DNA of 64,000 nt from assembly GCA_958366705.1 (NCBI GenBank), contig CATXCB010000002.1, positions 62,001 to 126,000 on the forward strand, given 5' to 3'. Of this stretch, positions 16,061-24,533 are shown piece after piece; the stretch's first letter is position 1; each line of letters begins with the position of its first letter. Source of the stretch: an uncultured bacterium. Lineage in GTDB: Bacteria; Cyanobacteriota; Vampirovibrionia; Gastranaerophilales; Gastranaerophilaceae. The translations under genes and the position numbers were made by a program. A model generated the notes under the pieces. It did not search any database. It was not told the DNA's origin and was given only the letters and a program-made list of their open reading frames with translations.

Positions 16061-17254
16061 ATGGAAGACAATTATTTTGCAGAATCAAATAAATTTTTAG
16101 GATTAAAAGGTGTTCTGGGGCGTAGAAATTTCATTATTAATGTATTATTTGTGGAATTGTTTGAGAGTCTTGTCTGGGCAACTCCTTTTGTCTATTTTAT
16201 GATGCTGAATCCTAAATTTATGGCTGATTTCACTATTACGGCTTCAAAAACTGCAGCAATGCCGATGTGGGCAACTATTTGGATTGCGGTTATGGGGCTT
16301 GTTTCATCAGGCCTACTTTTCCAGAGTATTGTTCGAAGAGTAAGAGATATTATCGGGGAAGTTGATGATAATAGAGTATATCTTATATCTTCTATTTTAA
16401 CCGTAATTATTTTTATGGGGTATACTCCTGTCGGTGCCGGATTTTTTGGTAAGTGGATTTCGTTTTTCGTGCTTTTAATTTTAATATTTACAAAGGGGAA
16501 AATAACTTCTCAAAAACCTGCAAACCAATTGATAAAATTCAACTGGGGTGCATTTTTAGGTACATGGATTTGGGGCTTATTTAACAGTGCTCCTGTTACC
16601 TTGTGGATGCTTCCGCTATGTTTAACTTTCGGCTGGTTTCCGTTTATGCTGATTTGCGGTATGAAAGGTAATGAATGGGCAATGAATGAAAATTTCGATT
16701 CTATTGAAGATTTTCATAAAAATCAGGAAAAACAGACCGCTATCTGGGCAGTTCTTGCTCCAATTTTAGTGGTTGTCGGCATTATTGCAGTATCAATTCT
16801 TTCCGGTATAATGCTTTATAATTATTCTCAGGCTCATCCTGAATTTATGAATAAAATGAAAACTATGTCTGCAGAATATCAAAATATTGCAGCAGAATCT
16901 AACTTTACCAAAATTGAACTTGGTGAAGATGAATACAAGTTTTATATAGAACCTGAGATTTGGTCTAAATTTACAGTTAAATACCAAAAACAAATGTTTG
17001 GTATAGCTGCTAATTATGCTGCTGCAACTAAAAAGAATACAGTTGAACTTGCGCAAAATAAAGAATTATCGATTCCAATTGCAACAATGAATAAAACAAA
17101 AATTTATAGTTCTTTTAATAATGAAGTTCTTGCGGAATTTTATATTAATCCGGAAGAGTATTCTAAGCAGCTAAAGCAGGTAAAAACTTTGAAAGAAATT
17201 TTAGCAATAAATGATAAAGGGTATAAAATAAATATACATCCTACATTACCATAG
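16061..17254 (+). CDS. Membrane protein with DUF805-like and DUF2628-like domains
   Basis: 397 aa. The N-terminal part (GLKGVLGRRNFIINVLF, then VRRVRDI near residue 105) resembles DUF805. The middle (FNWGAFLGTWIWGLFN and FPFMLICGMKGNEWAM) resembles the DUF2628-type domain found in many anaerobe membrane proteins. After another membrane segment, the last 120 residues form an extracytoplasmic-looking region without a known motif. Third DUF805-like protein in the window. Function unknown; operon with rmuC. Confidence 0.7.
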   Translation: MEDNYFAESNKFLGLKGVLGRRNFIINVLFVELFESLVWATPFVYFMMLNPKFMADFTITASKTAAMPMWATIWIAVMGLVSSGLLFQSIVRRVRDIIGEVDDNRVYLISSILTVIIFMGYTPVGAGFFGKWISFFVLLILIFTKGKITSQKPANQLIKFNWGAFLGTWIWGLFNSAPVTLWMLPLCLTFGWFPFMLICGMKGNEWAMNENFDSIEDFHKNQEKQTAIWAVLAPILVVVGIIAVSILSGIMLYNYSQAHPEFMNKMKTMSAEYQNIAAESNFTKIELGEDEYKFYIEPEIWSKFTVKYQKQMFGIAANYAAATKKNTVELAQNKELSIPIATMNKTKIYSSFNNEVLAEFYINPEEYSKQLKQVKTLKEILAINDKGYKINIHPTLP

Positions 17255-17273
17255 GTTATTTGTATTACATAAT

Positions 17274-17306
17274 AAAAAACAGGTCTTCTACTAAGGCCTG
17301 TTTTTT
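17274..17306. terminator. Bidirectional terminator
   Basis: AAAAAACAGG...CCTGTTTTTT with an inner GGCCT/AGGTC partial match, between convergent genes. Confidence 0.85.
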
Positions 17307-17316
17307 GTTTATTATT

Positions 17317-17775
17317 TTATTTATTTGATGTTTGTAGAGCAAAATATTTATCAAGAATTTTACATGCATTTGCCACAAATTCTTCACAAGGTCTGTCATG
17401 ATAATATTGTGCTGTTCTTTTTGACGGAACCGGATTGTCCTCGCCATCTAAGCCTAATAATTCTCTGCATATAATAGAGCCGTTTTGAGCTTGGAATTCG
17501 TGTGCTAAGTTTTGAATTCTAGCGTAATGCTGAGCTTTTATTTCATCGTTATTGTTTTCAGTATAGCCATCTTTCAGTCCGGCTATCATAAACATTGCGC
17601 TCACTGCTCCGCAGACTTCTCTTAGTCTGCCCATCCCTCCGCCAAATGAAGAAGATAATTTTAAGGCTGTTTCTTTGTCAAATCCGTATTCCTCGGCATA
17701 GGCTAAAAATACAGATTGAGCACAGTTATAACCGTTTGTAAATAATTCGCGTGCTTTTTGTTCGTGATTTGTCAT
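17317..17775 (-). CDS. C_GCAxxG_C_C family redox/metal protein
   Basis: 152 aa protein of the C-GCAxxG-C-C family (PF09719). Motifs in order: GYNCAQSVF, SSFGGGMGRLREVCGAVSAM, IICRELLGLD and PCEEFVANACKIL. The spaced cysteines suggest a metal or FeS role, but the biochemical function is not established. It heads no operon; it is the last gene of a leftward run ppiC, peptidase, methyltransferase, this gene. Confidence 0.88.
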   Translation of the reverse strand: MTNHEQKARELFTNGYNCAQSVFLAYAEEYGFDKETALKLSSSFGGGMGRLREVCGAVSAMFMIAGLKDGYTENNNDEIKAQHYARIQNLAHEFQAQNGSIICRELLGLDGEDNPVPSKRTAQYYHDRPCEEFVANACKILDKYFALQTSNK

Positions 17776-17787
17776 TTTTGTATTCTC

Positions 17788-18534
17788 CTATACAAATAAT
17801 TCGTATAAAATTATTGAAGCAGAAGATGCTAAATTCAAAGATTCAACTGTATTTGCCATCTCAATTTTTACGGAATTTGTTGAGAAGTTTATTAAATCTT
17901 CTGATAGTCCGTTTGCTTCGCTTCCAAACATTAGCAGGCATGGAAAGCTTGGTTTAAATGTTTTTAGCAAATTTGTTGATCTTGGTAATGTTGCTATTCT
18001 TTCAAAATCTTTGAATGTTTCTTCCAGTTCTTTAAAATCTTTTAAGTGTATTACAGGCAGTTTCCAGAGGTTGCCAACAGATGCTCTGACACATTTTGGA
18101 TTGTATATATCTACGCTGTCGCCGTATAAAATAATTGCATCAGTTCCAAATGCAACAGAACTTCTTATGATGGTTCCAAGGTTGCCCAAATCTTTAATAT
18201 CTTCTAAAAGAACAACTTTTTTTGTGTTTTTTAGTATGTTTTTATCGTATTTTTTTTGAAAACCTACTGCAACTGCTTCCGGTGCAGATTCAGTCGTGGA
18301 CAGCTTTTTTAATACAGGTTCGATGGTTTCTATGACTATATTTTGCGCAAAATTATATTCTTGCAGATGATTTTTTTCTACAAAAATATTTTCTAATTCT
18401 ATTCCTGCATCAAACGCTTCTTTTATTGCTTTGTAGCCTTCCAGAAGAAATTTACCGCTCTGGTTTCTGTATTTTTTTTGCTGAAGTTTTACGATTTCTT
18501 TTACGAGATTGTTGTTTACGCTTGTTATTTCCAT
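17788..18534 (-). CDS. TrmH/SpoU-family RNA 2'-O-methyltransferase
   Basis: 248 aa SPOUT methyltransferase that uses SAM to methylate ribose 2'-OH in rRNA or tRNA. An N-terminal substrate-binding domain (about 1-90, FLLEGYKAIKEAFDAG) is followed by the three SPOUT motifs: LGNLGTIIRSSVAFG, CLLMFGSEANGLSE and ESLNLASSASIILYEL. Substrate not predictable from this alone. Its ATG overlaps the stop of the upstream peptidase as TAATG, indicating translational coupling. Confidence 0.9.
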   Translation of the reverse strand: MEITSVNNNLVKEIVKLQQKKYRNQSGKFLLEGYKAIKEAFDAGIELENIFVEKNHLQEYNFAQNIVIETIEPVLKKLSTTESAPEAVAVGFQKKYDKNILKNTKKVVLLEDIKDLGNLGTIIRSSVAFGTDAIILYGDSVDIYNPKCVRASVGNLWKLPVIHLKDFKELEETFKDFERIATLPRSTNLLKTFKPSFPCLLMFGSEANGLSEDLINFSTNSVKIEMANTVESLNLASSASIILYELFV

Positions 18535-20105
18535 TATTTTACCTCGAATTCTTCAAGCCATTCTTTTTCTTGTTCTGATAACATATTATAATCTATTAGT
18601 TTTTTTTCATAATTCATTTTGACAAAAGAGTGAATATTATTATCTTTAAAATAGCAGGAGTTTTCCAAGCGAATTCCAAAAAATCCCTCTTTATAAAGTC
18701 CCGGTTCTATAGAAAAACACATTCCATCCAGTATTGGAGTCTTTGCAATCTCTCCTGTACTTAAATTTGGCGGGTATTCGTGTACATTGATTCCAATGCC
18801 GTGCCCAAGTCCGTGATTAAATACAAATCCATCCAAATCTTGACTGTCAAAAAATTCATGAACTGATTTATCAATTTCAAATCCGGTTAGTGGGCTTTGC
18901 GGATTTATTTTTACATAGTTATAAGCTTTTAAAAATGCTTTTAAAACTGTTGTGTAGATTTTTATTTGGAGTTCTGTAGGTTGCCCTTTTACAAAAACTC
19001 TTGTAATATCGGTAGCAAGTCCGCCTTCAAAATATCCACCGCAATCAATAAGGATTAAAGAACCATCTTTTATTATTTCATTTTTTGCAGATTTTGAATA
19101 GTGCGCCAGAGCTGAATTTTTGTCTTTAGCTACAATTGAATTGAAACTTAGACCAACTGCTCCATTCTTTTTAAACTCTTTTGCAAGCTGTACGGCAATA
19201 TCAAATTCTGAAAGGTTATCATTGCATTCTATGTAATTTCTTATAGCACTTACTGCTTTATCCGTTTGAGCAAATGCGAATTTTAAATGTTCAAGTTCGG
19301 CTTCGTTTTTTTGAGCTTTCATCTTTTTTACAGGATTGTTTTTGAGTTCGGCTGTTTTACCGTCTAGGAGTTTGTAATCATATCCATTAATTGATGATTT
19401 ATCAATATTGACTTTTTTTGTTGTGCTCTTTAAAAAAGTTTCTAGGGCATGCATTTTGTCTTGTGTAAACAAGATTGCATTATCTTTTAAAATGATTGCT
19501 TTAGCTTTAATTTTTGCGGAATAATTTTGTGAAAAATTTCTCATGTTAAAAATGTATGAAACCTCGTCTAAATCTGTTAAATAGAGAGCTTCATTTTCTG
19601 ACAAAATATGTGAAATTTTTGATATTTTTTCTTCACTGGTACTGCCTGTATATTTCGTGTCTAATATAATATCAGATTTTGACTCAGCTTTAATTGGAGT
19701 ATCAAGCGGATCAAAATCAAGAAGTTTGATGTTTCTTTTGGCAGAAATGTTTTCGGTTTTTTTTTGAGAATTCTTTTTTGAAAAAAGTCCAATGGTGGCA
19801 TGTTCCGGAATTTTTTTGATTAGTTCATCAAGATAGATTTGACCTTGTTGTAGTTTTACTACGGTAACTATTTCATGGTTGACTTCATTATCTGCTTGTA
19901 TGTGATATCTTCCATCTACAAAAAGATAAATTGTTTCAGGAGTGACAAGAGCTTCTCCTGTTGAGCCGGAAAAGTTTGTCAATTTGTATCTGGAGTTTTC
20001 TTCAAGTGAATTATATTCTACTAAAAATTCGTTAGTAGAATTAACAAGAAGATATTTTAGGTTGTTATCAACCATGAAATTTTTTATTACCGTAATATTA
20101 TCCAT
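18534..20105 (-). CDS. pepP: Xaa-Pro aminopeptidase (M24B)
   Basis: 523 aa metallopeptidase that removes N-terminal residues before proline. The N-terminal creatinase-like domain (GSTGEALVTPETIYLFVDGRY) precedes a pita-bread catalytic domain. Metal ligands are visible in LIDCGGYFEGGLATDITR (two Asp), GLGHGIGINVHEYPP (His), FSIEPG (Glu) and IRLENS (Glu). Cytosolic, no signal. It sits 1 base beyond ppiC and overlaps the methyltransferase downstream. Confidence 0.92.
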   Translation of the reverse strand: MDNITVIKNFMVDNNLKYLLVNSTNEFLVEYNSLEENSRYKLTNFSGSTGEALVTPETIYLFVDGRYHIQADNEVNHEIVTVVKLQQGQIYLDELIKKIPEHATIGLFSKKNSQKKTENISAKRNIKLLDFDPLDTPIKAESKSDIILDTKYTGSTSEEKISKISHILSENEALYLTDLDEVSYIFNMRNFSQNYSAKIKAKAIILKDNAILFTQDKMHALETFLKSTTKKVNIDKSSINGYDYKLLDGKTAELKNNPVKKMKAQKNEAELEHLKFAFAQTDKAVSAIRNYIECNDNLSEFDIAVQLAKEFKKNGAVGLSFNSIVAKDKNSALAHYSKSAKNEIIKDGSLILIDCGGYFEGGLATDITRVFVKGQPTELQIKIYTTVLKAFLKAYNYVKINPQSPLTGFEIDKSVHEFFDSQDLDGFVFNHGLGHGIGINVHEYPPNLSTGEIAKTPILDGMCFSIEPGLYKEGFFGIRLENSCYFKDNNIHSFVKMNYEKKLIDYNMLSEQEKEWLEEFEVK

Positions 20106-20106
20106 T

Positions 20107-20388
20107 TTATTTTTTATCGGTTACCTGTATCAAATGCCAGCCAAATTGAGTTTCTACAGGTTGTGAAAGTTCTCCTACTTCAAGATCAAAAGCTGCATCT
20201 TCAAATGGTTTAACCATCATGCCCTTGCCAAAGAAACCAAGATCTCCGCCATTTTGACCAGATGGGCATAATGATTTTTCTTCAGCTACCTGAGCAAAAG
20301 ATTTTCCGTTTTTAATATCATTGAATAATTCTTTTGCTTCCTGTTCTGTTTTTACAAGAATGTGACTTGCTCTAACTTCAGTTGTCAT
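20107..20388 (-). CDS. ppiC: Parvulin-type peptidyl-prolyl isomerase
   Basis: 93 aa, a single stand-alone parvulin domain without signal peptide, so cytosolic like E. coli PpiC. Family landmarks are RASHILVKTEQEA, SLCPSGQNGGDLGFFGKG, MVKPFEDAAFDLEVGELSQPV and QFGWHLIQV. Catalyses cis/trans isomerisation of prolyl bonds. First gene of the leftward run. AGGAG precedes the ATG. Confidence 0.95.
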   Translation of the reverse strand: MTTEVRASHILVKTEQEAKELFNDIKNGKSFAQVAEEKSLCPSGQNGGDLGFFGKGMMVKPFEDAAFDLEVGELSQPVETQFGWHLIQVTDKK

Positions 20389-20495
20389 AGTATTTGCTCC
20401 TATATATTTTATACAGAGCGATTATAAAATAAAAAGGTTTGTCTTGCAACATTGCTAAAACAAACCGGAAGTTATAAAACATGAAAAATTTTTTT

Positions 20496-20618
20496 AGTAA
20501 GGCGTAAGCTCAAAGCGTTTTAAACCAAACCGCAAAAAGAAAAAATCTTGTCGCAACCCCGAAAAAGTGCTTGGACGTTTCGAACTTACATTTATATCAT
20601 AAACTGTCATGCCTTACT
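20496..20618. ncRNA. Candidate structured RNA or old inverted-repeat element
   Basis: Outer helix AGTAAGGC (20496-20503) with GCCTTACT (20611-20618). Directly inside, a 14-base helix pairs 20504-20517 with 20576-20589 (12 of 14 paired, one G-U). The 3' side carries a 21-base bulge and the apex is an A-rich 58-base loop. The strand is unknown and no known RNA family is recognised. Two short words (AGGCGTAAG, CGAACTTA) are shared with the region upstream of tRNA-Leu. The remaining bases of the 20389-20793 gap show nothing clear. Confidence 0.4.
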
Positions 20619-20793
20619 TTTGCACCATTCTAGAGAATAAATTTTAGTTGTTTTATATGAGTATTTTTGATTACTACTTTAGGATTAATTGGGATTTTAG
20701 GCGGTTTTTATTGGATTATTTTAAAAATAAAAAAGCTGCTTGATTTTAAAAGATGGTTATGTTAATATTTTTTTGTAAAACTTCATAAGTTTT

Positions 20794-20866
20794 GCGGAAG
20801 TAGCTCAGTTGGTAGAGTATCTGCCTTCCAAGCAGACTGTCGCGAGTTCGAGTCTCGTCTTCCGCT
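20794..20866 (+). tRNA. tRNA-Gly(UCC)
   Basis: Complete 73-nt tRNA. Acceptor GCGGAAG pairs with CTTCCGC (20859-20865), with discriminator T at 20866. D-arm TAGCTCAGTTGGTAGAG; anticodon stem TCTGC/GCAGA around loop CTTCCAA (anticodon TCC); T-arm GCGAGTTCGAGTCTCGT. CCA is not encoded. Its 3' octamer CTTCCGCT reappears 140 bases downstream. Confidence 0.96.
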
Positions 20867-20904
20867 AATTAAAAAGACCTATCGTTAGATGGGTCTTTTT
20901 AATT
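20867..20904 (+). terminator. tRNA-Gly terminator
   Basis: AATTAAAAAGACC(TA) pairs with its complement around a TCGT-centred loop. It starts at the base after the tRNA and has a T-run in the right arm. Confidence 0.85.
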
Positions 20905-21008
20905 AGTTAGGAGACGAGACTAATTGTGCGAAAGCACAAATGTCTCGTTGCTATAGCTCAATGCGAAGAATGAGCATATGAGATATAGTACCTACTTGGC
21001 TTCCGCTC
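20905..21008 (+). ncRNA. Structured segment between tRNA-Gly and a repeated tRNA 3' end
   Basis: Two good hairpins in a row. 20915-20947 has CGAGAC/GTCTCG enclosing TTGTGC-GAAA-GCACAA. 20951-20988 has CTATA/TATAG enclosing GCTCA/TGAGC. The segment ends with CTTCCGCT (21000-21007 region), a copy of the tRNA-Gly 3' terminus, followed by another terminator. No ORF. Function unknown; the layout parallels the tRNA-Leu repeat unit. Confidence 0.45.
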
Positions 21009-21010
21009 CA

Positions 21011-21040
21011 TAAAGAGTCAGATGTATGTCTGGCTCTTTA
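21011..21040 (+). terminator. Second terminator downstream of tRNA-Gly
   Basis: TAAAGAGTCAGA...TCTGGCTCTTTA hairpin followed by TTTTTC. It lies directly after the repeated tRNA 3' end. Confidence 0.75.
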
Positions 21041-21120
21041 TTTTTCTCTGGAATAAATCTTGAATAAACGCTTTATTTATGTTATTTTTATCGGGTAATT
21101 TATATTAGGGGTATTATTTT

Positions 21121-23067
21121 ATGAAAGTTTCTGCAATTCCTAAATCTGGGATTTCATTTGGACGTGAGCTAACGAAAGCTGAACTTGTAGAGTTTAATAA
21201 AGTTAAAGATGAAGCTAAGAAAATTACAGGGCAAACCGGAAAGTCTGTGTTGATAGTTCATGATGCATGTCTTCCGCAATCTTTAAATTGCAATACAGGT
21301 GTTGGGAATTTATCTACTGATGATTCTATTATTTTTTTTAAATACATGAAACCATATTTGGATTTTAATGTTGTTGAAGTTTTGCCGCAAGGGCAAGTTC
21401 CGCCTTTTAATAAATTGTACTGTGCGTATACTGCAACTGCTCTTTCTTTGGGAAATCATCAAATTAATCCGTATTTGTTGGCTACTGATGAATTTGAACA
21501 TATAATGACTATTCCTGAAGTTGATCAAATAGTTTCTGCTAATGATAGAATAAACAAAGACTTCTTTGTTAATTATTCAAATGTTATGGATAATGACGGT
21601 GCTCAAAACAAGGCTTTGAAAAAAGCATATGATAGATTTGTTTCTTTAGATGATAATTCAAAGTTAAAGCAAAAGTATAAAGCTTATATAAAAGAGAATT
21701 CCGAATGGTTAAATTTTCCAAGAACAGGAGAACCTGATTTGGAGTTTTTTAAATTTAAACAATTTTTGGCAGATGAACATTTAAAAATAGGTAAGAAAAA
21801 ACTTAATGACATGGGTGTTAAACTTTGTGGTGATTGTTTAATTGGCTTTTCTTCAGATGAAGTTAAAGCTTTTCCTCAAGCTTTTAAAAAGGATTCATTT
21901 ATCGGATTGCCAGAATGGAGATTGCCTGCATTGGATTATGATAGTATAAAAGATCCAAATAGTGCTGCAGCAAAACTTTTGAAAATGAAAGTTCAATTAT
22001 TTGCCAAACGTTATGATGCTATTCGTTTTGACGTTGGTTGGGCATATGTTTGTCCTGTTGTTACTCCAAATAACGAGCGTAATATTTTACCTGAAAATAA
22101 AAAAGATATGGGAGCTTCGCTTATTGAATTTATTGAAAATTCAGTTAAGGAAGTGAAGGGACAAGATTATGATTTGAATAATTTGATGTATGAGTTTGAA
22201 GCTGATCCTTCTACATTTTCTATGTGGAAACCGAATTCTAATGAACTACGCGACGGAGTGCGAGGAAAAGTTAAAATTTTAGGCAGTACGTATATGAATC
22301 AGGATAGTTATGAGGGATGGGGGTATAATGAGGCTTATTTGAAACGAGGTTTCTCTCCGGATGAATTTATTCTAGGTCCGGGAAATCATGATCCTCAGCC
22401 ATTGAGACAAATAGCTCTGAATATGCCGGATAAAAATATTTTACCGGATGGAACGGTTATTGAGCAGTATCATAAAGCCCCAGCTATAAAAGCTCTTGCG
22501 AATATATTTCATGTCTCAGAAGAAGCTTTATGGAATCCTGTGACTTTTGCAAAATATAAGTGGGCAGATCCTATGAGTTCTAAGAATCGTCAAATGTTTT
22601 ATATGGATGTTTTTGGAAGAGAAGAGCGTTTTGATAAACAGGGATTTAATACGACAGTTGTTCCTGAAGAAAATTATGCGTATAAAATATCAAAAAATTA
22701 TAAACATGATTATCATAAGGCTGTAGAAGAAGGATTTGGCTTTAATATAATGGATGCATTTGAAAAAGTATTCTCTTCAAAAGGTTATGATAAAGTTCAT
22801 AGTGATTTGTATCAAAAAATATTAAAGTTTAGAGACATTTTACTTGAGCCGCAAATAACGTCATTCGATGAAGCTGATAATACTTCAAAATTTAATGTAG
22901 TAGAGTCTTCAAGTCCAAACAATGTTGGTCGAAAAACTATTGTTCAGCAGGGAGAACAGACCGTAAAAAAGTCTTTTGTTAAAAAAGGTCCTTTAGCTCT
23001 TGTCGTATCTATACTTGCAACAATTGGAGCTATTGGTGCGTATGCTTTTTATAATAAATCTAAATAG
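21121..23067 (+). CDS. malQ: Divergent 4-alpha-glucanotransferase (GH77) with C-terminal membrane anchor
   Basis: 648 aa. The GH77 pattern is recognisable: NTGVGNLSTDDSIIFFKYMK, VVEVLPQGQVPP, LSLGNHQINPYLL, MGVKLCGDCLIGFS. The likely nucleophile Asp is in IRFDVGWAY and the acid/base Glu in MYEFEADPST. The enzyme class disproportionates maltodextrins and glycogen side chains. Unusual features: an N-terminal KSGISFGR segment with no signal peptide, and a terminal membrane helix (PLALVVSILATIGAIGAYAF) followed by NKSK. These suggest tail anchoring. No glycogen genes are adjacent. Confidence 0.75.
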   Translation: MKVSAIPKSGISFGRELTKAELVEFNKVKDEAKKITGQTGKSVLIVHDACLPQSLNCNTGVGNLSTDDSIIFFKYMKPYLDFNVVEVLPQGQVPPFNKLYCAYTATALSLGNHQINPYLLATDEFEHIMTIPEVDQIVSANDRINKDFFVNYSNVMDNDGAQNKALKKAYDRFVSLDDNSKLKQKYKAYIKENSEWLNFPRTGEPDLEFFKFKQFLADEHLKIGKKKLNDMGVKLCGDCLIGFSSDEVKAFPQAFKKDSFIGLPEWRLPALDYDSIKDPNSAAAKLLKMKVQLFAKRYDAIRFDVGWAYVCPVVTPNNERNILPENKKDMGASLIEFIENSVKEVKGQDYDLNNLMYEFEADPSTFSMWKPNSNELRDGVRGKVKILGSTYMNQDSYEGWGYNEAYLKRGFSPDEFILGPGNHDPQPLRQIALNMPDKNILPDGTVIEQYHKAPAIKALANIFHVSEEALWNPVTFAKYKWADPMSSKNRQMFYMDVFGREERFDKQGFNTTVVPEENYAYKISKNYKHDYHKAVEEGFGFNIMDAFEKVFSSKGYDKVHSDLYQKILKFRDILLEPQITSFDEADNTSKFNVVESSSPNNVGRKTIVQQGEQTVKKSFVKKGPLALVVSILATIGAIGAYAFYNKSK

Positions 23068-23100
23068 ATATTTAGAGTAAATTATATTTTTATATAAATA

Positions 23101-23137
23101 AAAATGTTTGATTCTTATATATTGAATCAAACATTTT
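23101..23137. terminator. Bidirectional terminator
   Basis: AAAATGTTTGATTC and its complement flank a 9-base loop between convergent genes; A and T runs on both sides. Confidence 0.85.
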
Positions 23138-23402
23138 ATTTTGAGAATTTTGAAATGAAGTTTTCAAGCCAGGAATTTTTTAATCCCATAGCATCTTCTA
23201 AATTCTTTTTAGGGAGTTTTGATGCCATTTCAAATGTATCTATTTCTGTATCAGAATCAAATAGGCTTTTTGACTCTTTGTGTTCTTTCTTTTTGCCTCG
23301 AGTCATATAACCTAGATTGCCTCCTGAGCCGCCATCATTGTTCATATTTGCTGTCGGTTTTATTATTGGTTGTGCCCGTCCTATATTTACATCGAAACTC
23401 AT
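23136..23402 (-). CDS. Hypothetical small soluble protein
   Basis: 88 aa, starting MSFDVNIGRAQP with AAGGAACGGG upstream. Low-complexity middle (NNDGGSGGNLGYMTRGKKKEHK), then an acidic/Leu-rich C-terminus ending LENFISKFSK. No signal peptide or known motif. It is divergent from the gene at 23624 with a 221-base gap that holds TTGTTACAA palindromes. The gene is supported by its ribosome binding site and 3' terminator. Confidence 0.6.
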   Translation of the reverse strand: MSFDVNIGRAQPIIKPTANMNNDGGSGGNLGYMTRGKKKEHKESKSLFDSDTEIDTFEMASKLPKKNLEDAMGLKNSWLENFISKFSK

Positions 23403-23457
23403 TTTCCCGTTCCTTATATTTTCCCTTATATATATAAAGTATACTAACCGTTAAATT

Positions 23458-23486
23458 TTGTTACAAATGTAGTAAAATTGTTACAA
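23458..23486. promoter_or_regulatory. Paired TTGTNACAA palindromes, 20 bases apart
   Basis: TTGTTACAA at 23458-23466 and again at 23478-23486, spaced two helical turns, with a one-mismatch copy at 23549-23557. They lie in the divergent promoter region of the 23136 and 23624 genes. Related sites occur near 39351, 39362, 50264 and 62682. Looks like a dimeric regulator site; the regulator is unknown. Confidence 0.4.
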
Positions 23487-23623
23487 ATATTAATATTTTA
23501 TATTCACTGAAACCGCTTCTATTAGTGTGGTTTTGACAATATTACTTAATGTTACAATTTCTTTCTATGATTGAATATATAGTCAGAATGAGCCGTTAAT
23601 ATATAAAGAGATTTGAGGTTAAT

Positions 23624-24529
23624 ATGTCGATTGTCATAGAATCAACATTATTATATTTGCAATCAAGACTTGGCATATCAGATGCCAAGATGCAGGTTTA
23701 TGCTGATAAATCCGTACAAGAAATTCTTCAAGCAGAAGCGGCTCAGGGAAATCAAGCTGCTATACAATTGGCTGCTGATATGTTTACAAACCCGAATCAA
23801 TTGATTGAATTATTTCAACTTGCTGATCCGCAAAATAAATTAGTAATAATGAATTCAATGACATCTGCTCAATTAGAAAAACTTGTCCCAATGCTGGAAA
23901 CAAATGATATGGTTCAGGGGCTGCAATTTTTTTCTGAAGATGGTTTGATGAATCTGTTAAAAGATATTCCTATGGAAGAACTTGTAAAAACTGTTTTTGA
24001 AATGTTTTCACAGCAGCAGGTAATTGAACTTATGCCGGAAAAACAGTTGGATAAATTGCTTACTGGTATTGATATGGATAAAGATATGCTGCTTCAAAAC
24101 CTTAAATCTATTCCTGAGATGTATTTACAGCAGATTCTTGAAAGCGTAACAGGTGTTGCGGCAGAAGGTGACGCAGAAGAACTGGTTCGTCAGATTAGTC
24201 AGCTCGGAGATTTGAATTATAAAACAGCTATTATGAATCTTCAGCCAACTCAAAAGCAGGAATTGACCTTGTCTTTGACAAGCAGAGAGCCAAAACTTTA
24301 TGAAAAGTTTGATGCTGATGCGTATACTCATATGATTCAAAGAGAGCGCAATAAAGATGAAATGGTAAAATCAATGGGTGTTATAAAACCTGAATATCTC
24401 CAAAAGATGATGAATAAATTGCCTCAAGATTTGTTAGCGGTTGTCGCAACCCAGATAGATACTGAAAAGTTTGCAGATGCATTAATAACTAAATTCCCTG
24501 AACTTCTGGCAAGATTTGTTGCAGGTTAA
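23624..24529 (+). CDS. Hypothetical all-helical repeat protein
   Basis: 301 aa, soluble, with no signal peptide. Repeated short helical units of the form ML-ETNDMVQGLQFFSEDGLM / LLKDIPMEELVKTVFEMF / LMPEKQLDKLLTGI recall the MgtE-N/FliG-type superhelix, but neither the channel domain nor flagellar genes are present. TTGAGGTT precedes the ATG. It may be an adaptor; function unknown. Single-gene unit with TTGTNACAA sites upstream. Confidence 0.65.
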   Translation: MSIVIESTLLYLQSRLGISDAKMQVYADKSVQEILQAEAAQGNQAAIQLAADMFTNPNQLIELFQLADPQNKLVIMNSMTSAQLEKLVPMLETNDMVQGLQFFSEDGLMNLLKDIPMEELVKTVFEMFSQQQVIELMPEKQLDKLLTGIDMDKDMLLQNLKSIPEMYLQQILESVTGVAAEGDAEELVRQISQLGDLNYKTAIMNLQPTQKQELTLSLTSREPKLYEKFDADAYTHMIQRERNKDEMVKSMGVIKPEYLQKMMNKLPQDLLAVVATQIDTEKFADALITKFPELLARFVAG

Positions 24530-24533
24530 AGAA

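Noticed and set aside
20667..20765. 32-codon hydrophobic ORF before tRNA-Gly
   Set aside because: It starts at TTG with no ribosome binding site and ends just before the tRNA promoter region. Not enough to call.
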